Source of the DNA: Calidifontibacter indicus
Lineage (GTDB): Bacteria > Actinomycetota > Actinomycetes > Actinomycetales > Dermatophilaceae
Length of the DNA: 64,000 nucleotides
Direction of reading: 5' to 3'
Assembly (NCBI RefSeq): GCF_003386865.1
Contig: NZ_QTUA01000001.1
Span: 1,798,001 to 1,862,000 of the forward strand
Shown here: positions 1 through 7,174 of the stretch, piece after piece
Layout: each line of letters opens with the position of its first letter
Position numbering within the stretch: the stretch's first letter is position 1
Notes under the pieces: generated by a model
What the model saw: the letters and a program-made list of their open reading frames with translations, nothing else
What the model was told of the DNA's origin: nothing
Database searches by the model: none
Program-made: the position numbers and the translations under genes

Positions 1-806
1 CTGAGGACCTCGACGCCGCGCGGCGGCTGGTGGCGAGTGACCCGATAGCGAACGTCTTCGTCGGGGCGCGCATGGCGGCGGCCGGTTCGTATGCCACCCA
101 GAACATCATCGCGATGACCGAGGGCCCGACCCTGCGGTCGATGTGCTGGACGTCGGCGAACGTCGTGCCGATCGGGGTGCACGAGAGCGAACTCGACGGA
201 TACGCCGCCCGGCTGCGTCGGCACCGTCGACGCAGCAGTTCGGTCTTCGGGCTCGCCACCCAGGTGCTGCCGCTCTGGGAGCGGCTCGAGAAGCATTGGG
301 GCAGACCACGATCGGTGCGTCACGCCCAGCCGTTGATGGCGGCGACCGTCGACGACCTCAACGACGCGGTCGGGGCCGACCCGCGGGTGCGGCCCGCGGT
401 GCTCGACGAACTCGACCTCGTCGTGCCCGCCGCTGCCCACATGTTCACCGGCGAGATCGGTTACCCGCCCTATTACGGCTCCGACCGGGAGTACCGCCGG
501 ATGGTGGCGGCGCTCATCCGGCAGGGCCACACCTACGTCATCGTCGAGGGCGGCCGCGTCATCTTCAAGGCCGACATCGGCTCTCTCGCGTTCGGGGTGG
601 GTCAGATCCAGGGTGTGTGGGTCGAGCCGGCGTTGCGCGGGCACGGCATCGCCGCACCCGCGATGAAGGCTGTCGCGCAGCAGGTGCTCGCCGACCATGC
701 GGGCACGGTGTCGCTCTACGTCAACGACTTCAACACCGCCGCGATCCGCACCTACGACCGCGTCGGGTTCAAGCAGCACGACACGTTCGCCACCGTCATC
801 CTCTGA
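1..806 (+). CDS. DUF4081 / GNAT-family N-acetyltransferase (5' partial)
   Basis: The reading frame is already open at base 3, so the gene begins upstream of the window; 267 residues are visible. The N-terminal part (starting near the motif VASDPIANVFVGARM) resembles the DUF4081 region found fused to GNAT domains in actinobacteria. The C-terminal half has a GNAT core, with VWVEPALRGHGIAAPAMKAV as the acetyl-CoA-binding loop and LYVNDFNTAAIRTYDRVGF as the final strand-helix. It probably acetylates an amine, but the substrate is unknown. In many actinobacteria this gene lies close to proS; here proS is about 6 kb away, with folP2, the katA operon and a cassette in between. It faces the folP2-like gene convergently with a 19-bp gap. 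Confidence 0.85.
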   Translation, partial: EDLDAARRLVASDPIANVFVGARMAAAGSYATQNIIAMTEGPTLRSMCWTSANVVPIGVHESELDGYAARLRRHRRRSSSVFGLATQVLPLWERLEKHWGRPRSVRHAQPLMAATVDDLNDAVGADPRVRPAVLDELDLVVPAAAHMFTGEIGYPPYYGSDREYRRMVAALIRQGHTYVIVEGGRVIFKADIGSLAFGVGQIQGVWVEPALRGHGIAAPAMKAVAQQVLADHAGTVSLYVNDFNTAAIRTYDRVGFKQHDTFATVIL

Positions 807-825
807 CGACCGGCCGGCACACGGC

Positions 826-1767
826 TCAGCCGAGCTGGATGCTCGGCCCCTCGCCCGGCTCCCCACGGACGGCGACCGCCGGCGGACGGTCACCGCGGAT
901 CGACGCGACCATGTCGACCACCCGGCGGGTGGCCCGCACGTCGTGAGCGCGGAACACCGTGGCACCCGACCACGCGGCGACCGCGGTCGCCGCGAGGGTG
1001 CCCTCCAGTCGGTCGTCGGCCTGGAGGTCGAGCGTCTCGCCGACGAAGTCCTTGCGCGAAAGCGCCTGCAACACAGGGAATCCCAGCGCCACAACCTGAC
1101 CGGTCGCACGAAGCACGGCCAGTGAATGAAGGGTCGTCTTGCCGAAGTCGAGGGTGGGGTCGACGAGCACCCGATCGGCCGGCACACCGGCCTTGAGCGC
1201 CCGGCGGGCGCCGTCCGCCAGGGTACGCAGCACCGACGCCACTGCGGCGTCGTCCTCGGCGGCCCGCCCGGCGCCCGCGGCCGCGTAACGGATGCCGACC
1301 GGGTCGGTGCGCGGCCGCAGCCCGCCGGTGTGCGAGACGACATATCCGGCGCCGAGTTCGGCTGCGACGGAAGCGAGTTCGTGGTCGTGTCCGGCCCAGG
1401 TGTCGTTCACGAGGTCGACATTGCCGGCCGCGGCCCGGGCCACCGATGACCGCCACGTATCCAGCGACAGCACCAGCTCCGGGTGGCGTTCGCGCACGGC
1501 TCGCAGGAACGGCACGACCCGCTTGATCTCGGCGGCGTCGTCGACCCAGTCGCCCTCCTGGCCGGCGCGCACCCCACCCACATCGACGATGTCGGCGCCG
1601 GCTTCGACCGCAGAATCGACCGCCTGCAGCGCCGACTCGAAGGACGAGTGGCGGTTGCCGGCCCAGAACGAGTCGGTCGTGCGGTTGACGATCGCCATCA
1701 CCGCCGGGCGGGACGCGTCGAAGGTGTGGCCGCGCAGGCGCAAGGGGGCGGGGGAGTGGGAAGTCAT
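826..1767 (-). CDS. folP2: Dihydropteroate synthase homologue, FolP2-like
   Basis: This 313-residue TIM-barrel protein belongs to the pterin-binding family. Recognisable segments are AIVNRTTDSF near the N-terminus, the GADIVDVGG strand, SLDTWRSSVA, LVNDTW, DPTLDFGKTT and the ALSRKDFVGE region. The sequence NRTTDSF in place of the NVTPDSF type of true FolP points to the actinobacterial FolP2 branch. The mycobacterial FolP2 is reported not to complement dihydropteroate synthase, so a folate role is uncertain. ATG at 1767 is supported by a TAGGTT -10-like hexamer 9 bp upstream. No folB, folK or folE genes are nearby, which also argues against a role as the main folate enzyme. Confidence 0.8.
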   Translation of the reverse strand: MTSHSPAPLRLRGHTFDASRPAVMAIVNRTTDSFWAGNRHSSFESALQAVDSAVEAGADIVDVGGVRAGQEGDWVDDAAEIKRVVPFLRAVRERHPELVLSLDTWRSSVARAAAGNVDLVNDTWAGHDHELASVAAELGAGYVVSHTGGLRPRTDPVGIRYAAAGAGRAAEDDAAVASVLRTLADGARRALKAGVPADRVLVDPTLDFGKTTLHSLAVLRATGQVVALGFPVLQALSRKDFVGETLDLQADDRLEGTLAATAVAAWSGATVFRAHDVRATRRVVDMVASIRGDRPPAVAVRGEPGEGPSIQLG

Positions 1768-1793
1768 CGCCGGATCAACCTACCCGGACACAG

Positions 1794-1826
1794 CGAACGC
1801 CCACCCGAAGACCGGGTGGGCGTTCG
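1794..1826 (-). terminator. Hairpin terminator after the furA-katA-ankyrin operon
   Basis: There is a perfect 14-bp inverted repeat (arms 1794-1807 and 1813-1826, arm CGAACGCCCACCCG) with a 5-nt loop. It lies 12 bp past the ankyrin stop codon and ahead of folP2, so it probably ends the upstream operon. There is no clear T-tract, which is common for actinobacterial terminators. Confidence 0.6.
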
Positions 1827-1837
1827 TCGGCACGACT

Positions 1838-2224
1838 TCAGCCGTCCAGCAAGGCCTGTCGACCGAACATCTCGGCCGCCTGGCGGGCGGTCGGGGTGCC
1901 GGCGTCGAGGTCGCTGCCGGCCTCGACGAGCAGACGCACGATCTCGCGTTCGCCCTTGAACAACGCGCCGGCCACGACCGACTGGTCGCGTCCGTTGCGC
2001 AGGTTCGGGTCGGCGCCCGCCGCCAACAACCGGCGGACGGTGTCGGCGTGACCGTGGTAGGCCGCGAGCATCAGCAGGGTGTTGCCGTCGCCGTCGACGA
2101 CGTCGATCGGCAGGCCGTGGTCGACGAACTCCAGGAGTTCGTCACCGCGTCCGGCACGCGCCAGGTCGAGCGCGAGCGCAACGACGCGCTCGCGCTCTTG
2201 CGGCGTGAGTCCCCGCTGGCTCAG
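1838..2224 (-). CDS. Ankyrin-repeat protein downstream of catalase, probable CTG start
   Basis: The frame encodes about 128 residues with ankyrin repeats: [20 protein letters not shown] and then a [19 protein letters not shown] block. Small ankyrin proteins are often encoded next to catalase genes and have been linked to catalase function in pseudomonads. The first ATG in frame (2071) would delete half of the protein, including an obvious first repeat. No ATG, GTG or TTG lies between the upstream in-frame stop (inside katA) and 2071. The best start is CTG at 2224, overlapping the katA TGA as CTGA, with GGAGA six bases upstream. The gene ends at a strong hairpin. Confidence 0.75.
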   Translation of the reverse strand: MSQRGLTPQERERVVALALDLARAGRGDELLEFVDHGLPIDVVDGDGNTLLMLAAYHGHADTVRRLLAAGADPNLRNGRDQSVVAGALFKGEREIVRLLVEAGSDLDAGTPTARQAAEMFGRQALLDG

Positions 2225-3762
2225 AGCAGGTCTCCGTCGAACTCCGGGCCGTACTCGAGGTCTTCGGTGCCGGCCTTCGGGGCCTCACCGGCGTTGAGCG
2301 CGTCGATCGCCGCGCGGACACCGTCACCGTAGGCCTGGTCGGCCTTGGTGCAGTTGCCGATGTGGCGCTCGATGGTCTCGGCCGAGGCACCGCTGATCGC
2401 GCGCGCGGTGTTCTCGAACAGGCGCTGCTTCTGCGCGTCGGTGAAGCTGCGGAACAACTGGCCCGGCTGGCTGAAGTAGTCGTCGTCGTCCTGGCGGAAG
2501 TCGAACCGGTCGGCGAGCGGGTCGATCTTCAGAGCCGGCTCGCGGAACTGCGGCTGCTCCTCCCAGCGACCGTAGCTGTTCGGGTTGATGCCCGGGGTCG
2601 GCTCGGCCGACAGACGCATCGCACCGTCGCGGTGGTAGGAGTTGACGTGCGGCGCGCCCTTCGGGGAGTTCACCGGGATCTGGTGGTGGTTGACACCGAG
2701 GCGGTACCGGGCGGCGTCACCGTAGGAGAACAGACGACCCTGCAGCATGCGGTCGGGGGAGAAGCCGATGCCGGGCACGACGTTCGCCGGGCTGAAGGCG
2801 GCCTGCTCGACGTCGGTGTGGTAGTTCTCCGCGTTGCGGTTGAGCTCCCACTCGCCCACCTCGATCAGCGGGTAGTCGGCCTTCGGCCACACCTTGGTGA
2901 GGTCGAACGGGTGGTAGGGCACCTTCTCCGCGTCGGCCTCCGGCATGATCTGCACGTACAGCTTCCACTTGGGGAAGTCGCCCTGCTCGATCGCCTCGAA
3001 CAGGTCACGCTGGCTCGACTCACGGTCGGCCGAGACGATCGCGGCCGCGGCGTCGTCGGTGAGGTTCTTCAAACCCTGCTGGCTGCGGTGGTGGAACTTC
3101 ACCCAGTAGCGCTCACCCTCCTTGTTGTAGAAGGAGTAGGTGTGGCTGCCGAAGCCGTTCATGTGCCGGTAGCCGTCGGGGATGCCGCGGTCGGACATCA
3201 CGATGGTCACCTGGTGCAGTGCCTCGGGCAGGTTGGTCCAGAAGTCCCAGTTGTTCTCCGGGCTACGCATGTTGGTCTTGGGGTCGCGCTTGACCGCGTG
3301 GTTCAGGTCGGGGAACTTCAGCGGGTCGCGGAAGAAGAACACCGGGGTGTTGTTGCCGACGAGGTCCCAGTTGCCCTGGTCGGTGTAGAACTTCAACGCA
3401 AAACCACGGATGTCGCGCTCGGCGTCGGCCGCGCCGCGCTCACCGGCGACCGTCGAGAAGCGGGCGAACATCTCGGTCTTCTTGCCCACCTCGGCGAAGA
3501 TGCTCGCGCCGGTGTACTTGGTGATGTCGTTCGTCACGGTGAATGTGCCGAACGCACCCGAACCCTTCGCGTGCATGCGACGCTCCGGGATGACCTCGCG
3601 GTCGAAGTGGGCGAGCTTCTCCAGGAACCACACGTCCTGCAGCAGCAGCGGGCCGCGGGCACCCGCGGTGAGGCTGTTCTGGTTTTCCCACACCGGTGCA
3701 CCGGCGACGGTGGTCAACGGCTTGGTGTTGCCGGCGTCCTGCCGGGGTCCTTCGACGGTCAT
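2221..3762 (-). CDS. katA: Monofunctional haem catalase
   Basis: This 513-residue clade-3-like small-subunit catalase decomposes hydrogen peroxide in the cytoplasm. The distal His is H64 in [12 protein letters not shown], the distal Asn lies in [13 protein letters not shown] (about N137), and the proximal haem ligand is Y347 in [14 protein letters not shown]. The length is normal. The gene is second in a furA-katA-ankyrin operon, 54 bp downstream of the Fur-family gene, and its stop overlaps the ankyrin start. Expression is probably relieved from FurA repression by peroxide. The ATG at 3762 follows a recognisable AGGAGAGA ribosome-binding site. Confidence 0.97.
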   Translation of the reverse strand: MTVEGPRQDAGNTKPLTTVAGAPVWENQNSLTAGARGPLLLQDVWFLEKLAHFDREVIPERRMHAKGSGAFGTFTVTNDITKYTGASIFAEVGKKTEMFARFSTVAGERGAADAERDIRGFALKFYTDQGNWDLVGNNTPVFFFRDPLKFPDLNHAVKRDPKTNMRSPENNWDFWTNLPEALHQVTIVMSDRGIPDGYRHMNGFGSHTYSFYNKEGERYWVKFHHRSQQGLKNLTDDAAAAIVSADRESSQRDLFEAIEQGDFPKWKLYVQIMPEADAEKVPYHPFDLTKVWPKADYPLIEVGEWELNRNAENYHTDVEQAAFSPANVVPGIGFSPDRMLQGRLFSYGDAARYRLGVNHHQIPVNSPKGAPHVNSYHRDGAMRLSAEPTPGINPNSYGRWEEQPQFREPALKIDPLADRFDFRQDDDDYFSQPGQLFRSFTDAQKQRLFENTARAISGASAETIERHIGNCTKADQAYGDGVRAAIDALNAGEAPKAGTEDLEYGPEFDGDLL

Positions 3763-3816
3763 TCCATCTCTCCTTGGTTGCGCAATCGTGTTGCGGCAGT
3801 TGATAACTCGAGCGGA

Positions 3817-4236
3817 TCAGGGGGTGTTCGACCTGCAGTCGGGGCAGAGCCCCCAGTAGGTCACCTCGGTCTCGTCGATGACGAACCCGTGGTCGTCGGG
3901 GGCGTCCATGCACGGCGCGCGGCCGGTGCCGCACTCGACGTCGGTGATGGTGCCGCAGTTGCGGCAGACCAGGTGGTGGTGGTTGTCGTGTGCCTGCAAC
4001 TCGTAGCGCGCACTCGACCCGGCCGGCTCGAACCGGCGGATGAGCGACGCACCCTCCAGCGCGTGCAGCACGTCGTAGACGGCCTGTGTCGACACCGTGC
4101 CGATCGCCGCGCGCACCTGCTGTGCCACGGCCTCCGCACTGGCGTGCGGATGGTCGCGCAGCACCTCGAGCACGGTCACCCGCGGACGGGTGACACGCAA
4201 CTGTGCATCGCGCAGCATATCGGTCGGGGTGGACAT
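3817..4236 (-). CDS. furA: Fur-family peroxide/iron regulator (FurA/CatR type)
   Basis: This 139-residue Fur-family repressor has the N-terminal winged helix (residues ~8-75, containing TQAVYDVLHALEGASL) and a C-terminal metal/dimer domain with the His cluster HDNHHH (83-88). Structural zinc pairs are C91/C94 (CRNC) and C131/C134 (CPDC). Its place directly before katA matches the furA-katG or catR-cat arrangement of actinobacteria, where the regulator represses itself and the catalase and is inactivated by peroxide. The upstream region carries a furA-like promoter. PerR-type peroxide sensing is inferred from context. Confidence 0.9.
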   Translation of the reverse strand: MSTPTDMLRDAQLRVTRPRVTVLEVLRDHPHASAEAVAQQVRAAIGTVSTQAVYDVLHALEGASLIRRFEPAGSSARYELQAHDNHHHLVCRNCGTITDVECGTGRAPCMDAPDDHGFVIDETEVTYWGLCPDCRSNTP

Positions 4237-4290
4237 GACACGAACCTTTCAAGTTTTCTGGAATGAGTCAAGAATAAGTCCCGAGGCGTG
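4237..4290 (-). promoter_or_regulatory. furA promoter/operator in the furA-aidB divergent spacer
   Basis: This is an AT-rich island in an otherwise very GC-rich spacer. Read on the minus strand it contains TTGACTCATTCCAGAAAAC followed by TTGAAAGG before the furA start. From memory this closely resembles the published mycobacterial furA promoter/operator, in which TTGACT is the -35 box and the AT-rich stretch is the FurA site. The whole furA-aidB spacer is only 86 bp, so a bound repressor could affect both directions. Confidence 0.5.
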
Positions 4291-4322
4291 GACGGCGCGG
4301 CGGGCAAATTACCCTTCGAAGG

Positions 4323-5987
4323 GTGAGCACCGATGTCTTCCAGCGCAACCCGATCAACCAGCCGCGCCCGCTCGTCGGGCACAACGGCGTCCGGGGCGAT
4401 GCAGGTCTCGTCGCCGCGGTGCGCGCCCAGGCCGGCGAGCAGGCTGACGCGCTGCTCGACTCGCTCGACGAACTCGGGCTCGAGGCGGGGTCGGCCGAAA
4501 CCCGCGAGCACGGGATGCTCGCCAACGAGCACCCGCCCGCACTGCGCCCGGTCGACCGGTTCGGCACCCGCATCGACGAGGTGGAGTTCCACCCCAGCTG
4601 GCACCACATGATGAGTCGCGGCATCGCCCACGGTCTCGGCGCGACGCCGTGGGTGAGCGACGAGCCGCTGCCGCACCTGCGCCGCGCGGCCGGCTACATC
4701 GCCTGGACCCCGCTCGAGCCGGGCCACGGGTGCCCGATCACGATGACGTACGCCTCGGTGCCGGCGCTGCGCTCCGACGACGCGCTGGCCAAGGAATGGA
4801 CCGACCTCCTGGCCTCGACCAGCTACGACTTCGGGCTGCGCGAACCGCACACCAAGCGCGGCCTGCTCGCCGGCATGGGCATGACCGAGAAGCAGGGTGG
4901 GTCCGACGTGCGCACCAACGTGACCCGCGCCGACCGCCAGGACGACGGGTCGTACCGGCTCACCGGGCACAAATGGTTCACCTCGGCGCCGATGAACGAT
5001 CTGTTCCTCGTGCTCGCACAGGCGCCCGACGGACTCAGCTGCTTCGTGTTGCCGCGGGTGTGCCCGGACGGTTCGCGCAACGACGTGCGCATCGTGCGGC
5101 TCAAGGACAAGCTCGGCAACCGCTCGAACGCCTCCAGCGAACTGGAGTTCCACGGTGCCTACGCGATCCGGCTGGGCAACGAGGGTGCCGGCGTGCTCAC
5201 GATCATCGAGATGGTCGCCGCGACCCGCCTCGACTGCGTGTTGGGGTCGACCTCGTTGATGAGACGCGCTGTGGCAGAAGCGAGTTGGCACGTCTCGCAG
5301 CGAGCGGCGTTCGGTGCGACGCTCATCGACCAGCCGGCGATGACCAATGTCGTCGCCGACCTTGCGCTCGAGGCCGAGGCCGCCACCCACCTCGGGCTGC
5401 GCCTCGCCCGCGCCGTCGAGGCGCCGCACGACGACCAGGAGAAGGCGCTGCGCCGGATGGCCCTGCCGCTGGCGAAGTTCTGGGTGTGCAAACGCACCCC
5501 GACGGTGACCGTCGAGGCGATGGAGTGCCTCGGCGGCAACGGTTACGCCGAGGAATCGGGCATGCCGCTGCTGGTGCGCGAGAGCCCGCTCAACTCGATC
5601 TGGGAGGGCAGCGGCAATGTCAACGCCCTCGACCTGCTGCGCGTGCTGGCGCGTTCGCCCGAGGCAATCGAGGCTTGGCGCGCCGAGGTGACGCTCGCCG
5701 CCGGGCAGCACGCCGCGCTCGACCGCGCCGTCGACGCGGTGCTCGCCGACCTCCACGCGGCCGCCGCCGACCTCGGCAGCGCCGAGGGCCGGGCCCGCTC
5801 GCTCACCGCGCGGATGGCGGTGCTGTTGCAGGCCTCGCTGCTGGTGCGTCACTCCACCCCGGAGGTGGCCGACGCGTTCGTCGCCAGCCGGGTCGCCGGC
5901 CAGTGGGACGGCGTCTACGGCACCTTGTCGGCGTCCGCCGACGTGACCGCGATCGCCCGCCGCGCGCTGCCCGCCGACCCCGCCTGA
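4323..5987 (+). CDS. AidB-like acyl-CoA dehydrogenase family protein
   Basis: This 554-residue flavoprotein has AidB length and architecture: an N-terminal extension with the conserved start FQRNPINQPRPLVGHN, then the acyl-CoA dehydrogenase fold with MGMTEKQGGSDVRTN and GHKWFTSAPM (FAD-binding region), and the C-terminal ECLGGNGYAEES/WEGSGNV segments. E. coli AidB is induced by alkylating agents and binds DNA. Whether this homologue does the same is unknown. The start is GTG at 4323, giving an N-terminus that matches the family. It is transcribed divergently from furA-katA, suggesting a link to oxidative or alkylation stress. Confidence 0.85.
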   Translation: MSTDVFQRNPINQPRPLVGHNGVRGDAGLVAAVRAQAGEQADALLDSLDELGLEAGSAETREHGMLANEHPPALRPVDRFGTRIDEVEFHPSWHHMMSRGIAHGLGATPWVSDEPLPHLRRAAGYIAWTPLEPGHGCPITMTYASVPALRSDDALAKEWTDLLASTSYDFGLREPHTKRGLLAGMGMTEKQGGSDVRTNVTRADRQDDGSYRLTGHKWFTSAPMNDLFLVLAQAPDGLSCFVLPRVCPDGSRNDVRIVRLKDKLGNRSNASSELEFHGAYAIRLGNEGAGVLTIIEMVAATRLDCVLGSTSLMRRAVAEASWHVSQRAAFGATLIDQPAMTNVVADLALEAEAATHLGLRLARAVEAPHDDQEKALRRMALPLAKFWVCKRTPTVTVEAMECLGGNGYAEESGMPLLVRESPLNSIWEGSGNVNALDLLRVLARSPEAIEAWRAEVTLAAGQHAALDRAVDAVLADLHAAAADLGSAEGRARSLTARMAVLLQASLLVRHSTPEVADAFVASRVAGQWDGVYGTLSASADVTAIARRALPADPA

Positions 5988-6003
5988 GCCCACCGACCTC
6001 ACC

Positions 6004-6066
6004 AGAATCCGCGTGAGTTTGTGGGGTTCGTACCGCGTACGAACCCCACAAACTCACGCGGATTCT
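6004..6066. repeat. Perfect 30-bp palindrome, left copy of a matched pair
   Basis: The arms 6004-6033 and 6037-6066 are exact reverse complements with a 3-nt centre (CGC). The arm reads inward from AGAATCCGCGTGAG through TTTGTGGGG to TTCGTAC. It begins 16 bp after the AidB-like stop codon and ends 55 bp before the ATG of the DUF559 gene. A second copy sharing a 29-bp arm core lies at 7048-7116. It could act as a terminator, but it is longer and more perfect than the other terminators in the window. Confidence 0.95.
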
Positions 6067-6121
6067 CGTGCCTGTGGATGAGTGGGCAGGCACCTTGTCC
6101 GGGTACGCCAGGATCGGCGGC

Positions 6122-7063
6122 ATGACTGGTCGCATCCCGGTACCTACAGGCCCGTTCAGCGTTCGGCAGGCGCGGGCGGCCGGGCTCAGCTCCGACCGAC
6201 TCCGCGGCGGTGACCTCGTGTCTCCCTTCCGCGGTGTGCGGGCGGCCGCCGAGCCCGACTCTGCGCGCGCGGCCACGCTGGCCTACGCTCCGCGGCTCGC
6301 AGGAACTCACGCGTTCACGGGGCCGTCGGCTGCCGTCCTCTGGGGGCTGCCCATCCCGGCTCGCTCGGCTGGACCAGGCTTCGTCACGATCGCTGTCGCC
6401 AAGAGTCGAACCCGCTCCGTCGTGCGTGGGGTCATCACCCGTGAATTGAAGCCGGAGCTGTTCGACGTGGTCGAGCTGGATGGCACGCGGGTGACCACGC
6501 CGGCGCTCACCTGGTGCACGCTCGCACGTGAGTGCTCGTTGCGAGAACTCGTCCGGATCGGCGACGCGATGATCAGCACGAACGACGCGTACGTCGGCCG
6601 GCGGCCTGGGTTCGTTCCGGTGCCTGTCGCGGATCTGCTGGCGGCCGTGCGTCGGTGGAAGGGCTGCGTGGGCGTCGGGAAGCTGCGCCTGGCAGTCGAA
6701 CTGCTCCGACCGGGCGTGGCCTCGCCGCCGGAGTCCGACCTGCGGATGGTCCTCGACGACGCGGGGTTCCCCGATTTCGAGGTCAATGCGGATCTGTGGG
6801 ACGACGACGGCACCTTCCTCGCGCGTCCCGACCTGCTGTTGCGTGAGCTGAGGCTGATCGTTGAGTACGAAGGGGACGGCCACCGCACCGATCAGCAGCA
6901 GTTCCGCAAGGACATCACGCGCATCGCCCGGCTCGAGAGCGAGAACTACACCGTGGTGCGGGTGACCGCTGACGATCTCTATCGCGCGCCCGACGCACTG
7001 CGGACGCGTATGTGGAAGGCCTTCGACCTCGCAACACTGCGCTCCGGCCTCGAATCCGCGTGA
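6122..7063 (+). CDS. AbiEi-like wHTH plus DUF559 (PD-(D/E)XK-like) nuclease-fold protein
   Basis: This is a 313-residue protein. The N-terminal ~50 residues (FSVRQARAAGLSSDRLRGGD) resemble the winged-helix domain of AbiEi-type antitoxins. The C-terminal ~110 residues match DUF559, a Vsr-like endonuclease fold. Candidate catalytic residues are E204 (PPESDLR), D237 (ARPDLLL) and E248/E250 (VEYEGDGHR). Such orphan genes are widespread in actinobacteria; to my knowledge their function is not established. ATG at 6122 is preceded by CAGGAT at -10 spacing, suggesting a leaderless mRNA. Its last codons and its TGA lie inside the right-hand palindrome. The gene plus both palindromes form an insert between two housekeeping genes. 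Confidence 0.8.
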   Translation: MTGRIPVPTGPFSVRQARAAGLSSDRLRGGDLVSPFRGVRAAAEPDSARAATLAYAPRLAGTHAFTGPSAAVLWGLPIPARSAGPGFVTIAVAKSRTRSVVRGVITRELKPELFDVVELDGTRVTTPALTWCTLARECSLRELVRIGDAMISTNDAYVGRRPGFVPVPVADLLAAVRRWKGCVGVGKLRLAVELLRPGVASPPESDLRMVLDDAGFPDFEVNADLWDDDGTFLARPDLLLRELRLIVEYEGDGHRTDQQQFRKDITRIARLESENYTVVRVTADDLYRAPDALRTRMWKAFDLATLRSGLESA

Positions 7064-7116
7064 GTTTGTGGGGTTCGTACGCGGTACGAACCCCACAAAC
7101 TCACGCGGATTCGAGG
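7048..7116. repeat. Perfect 33-bp palindrome, right copy of a matched pair
   Basis: The arms 7048-7080 and 7084-7116 are exact reverse complements around a GCG centre. The 29-bp arm core from GAATCCGCGTGAG to TTCGTAC is identical to the copy at 6004-6066. The central triplets are CGC in the left copy and GCG in the right, so over the core one copy is the reverse complement of the other. The stop codon of the DUF559 gene (7061-7063) falls in the left arm. The proS promoter region starts about 15 bp after the right arm. Confidence 0.95.
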
Positions 7117-7174
7117 GTGGCGGCGCGGCCGTTAGGCTGTGCGCGTACCCCACGAACCCCGAGGAGATCAGCCC

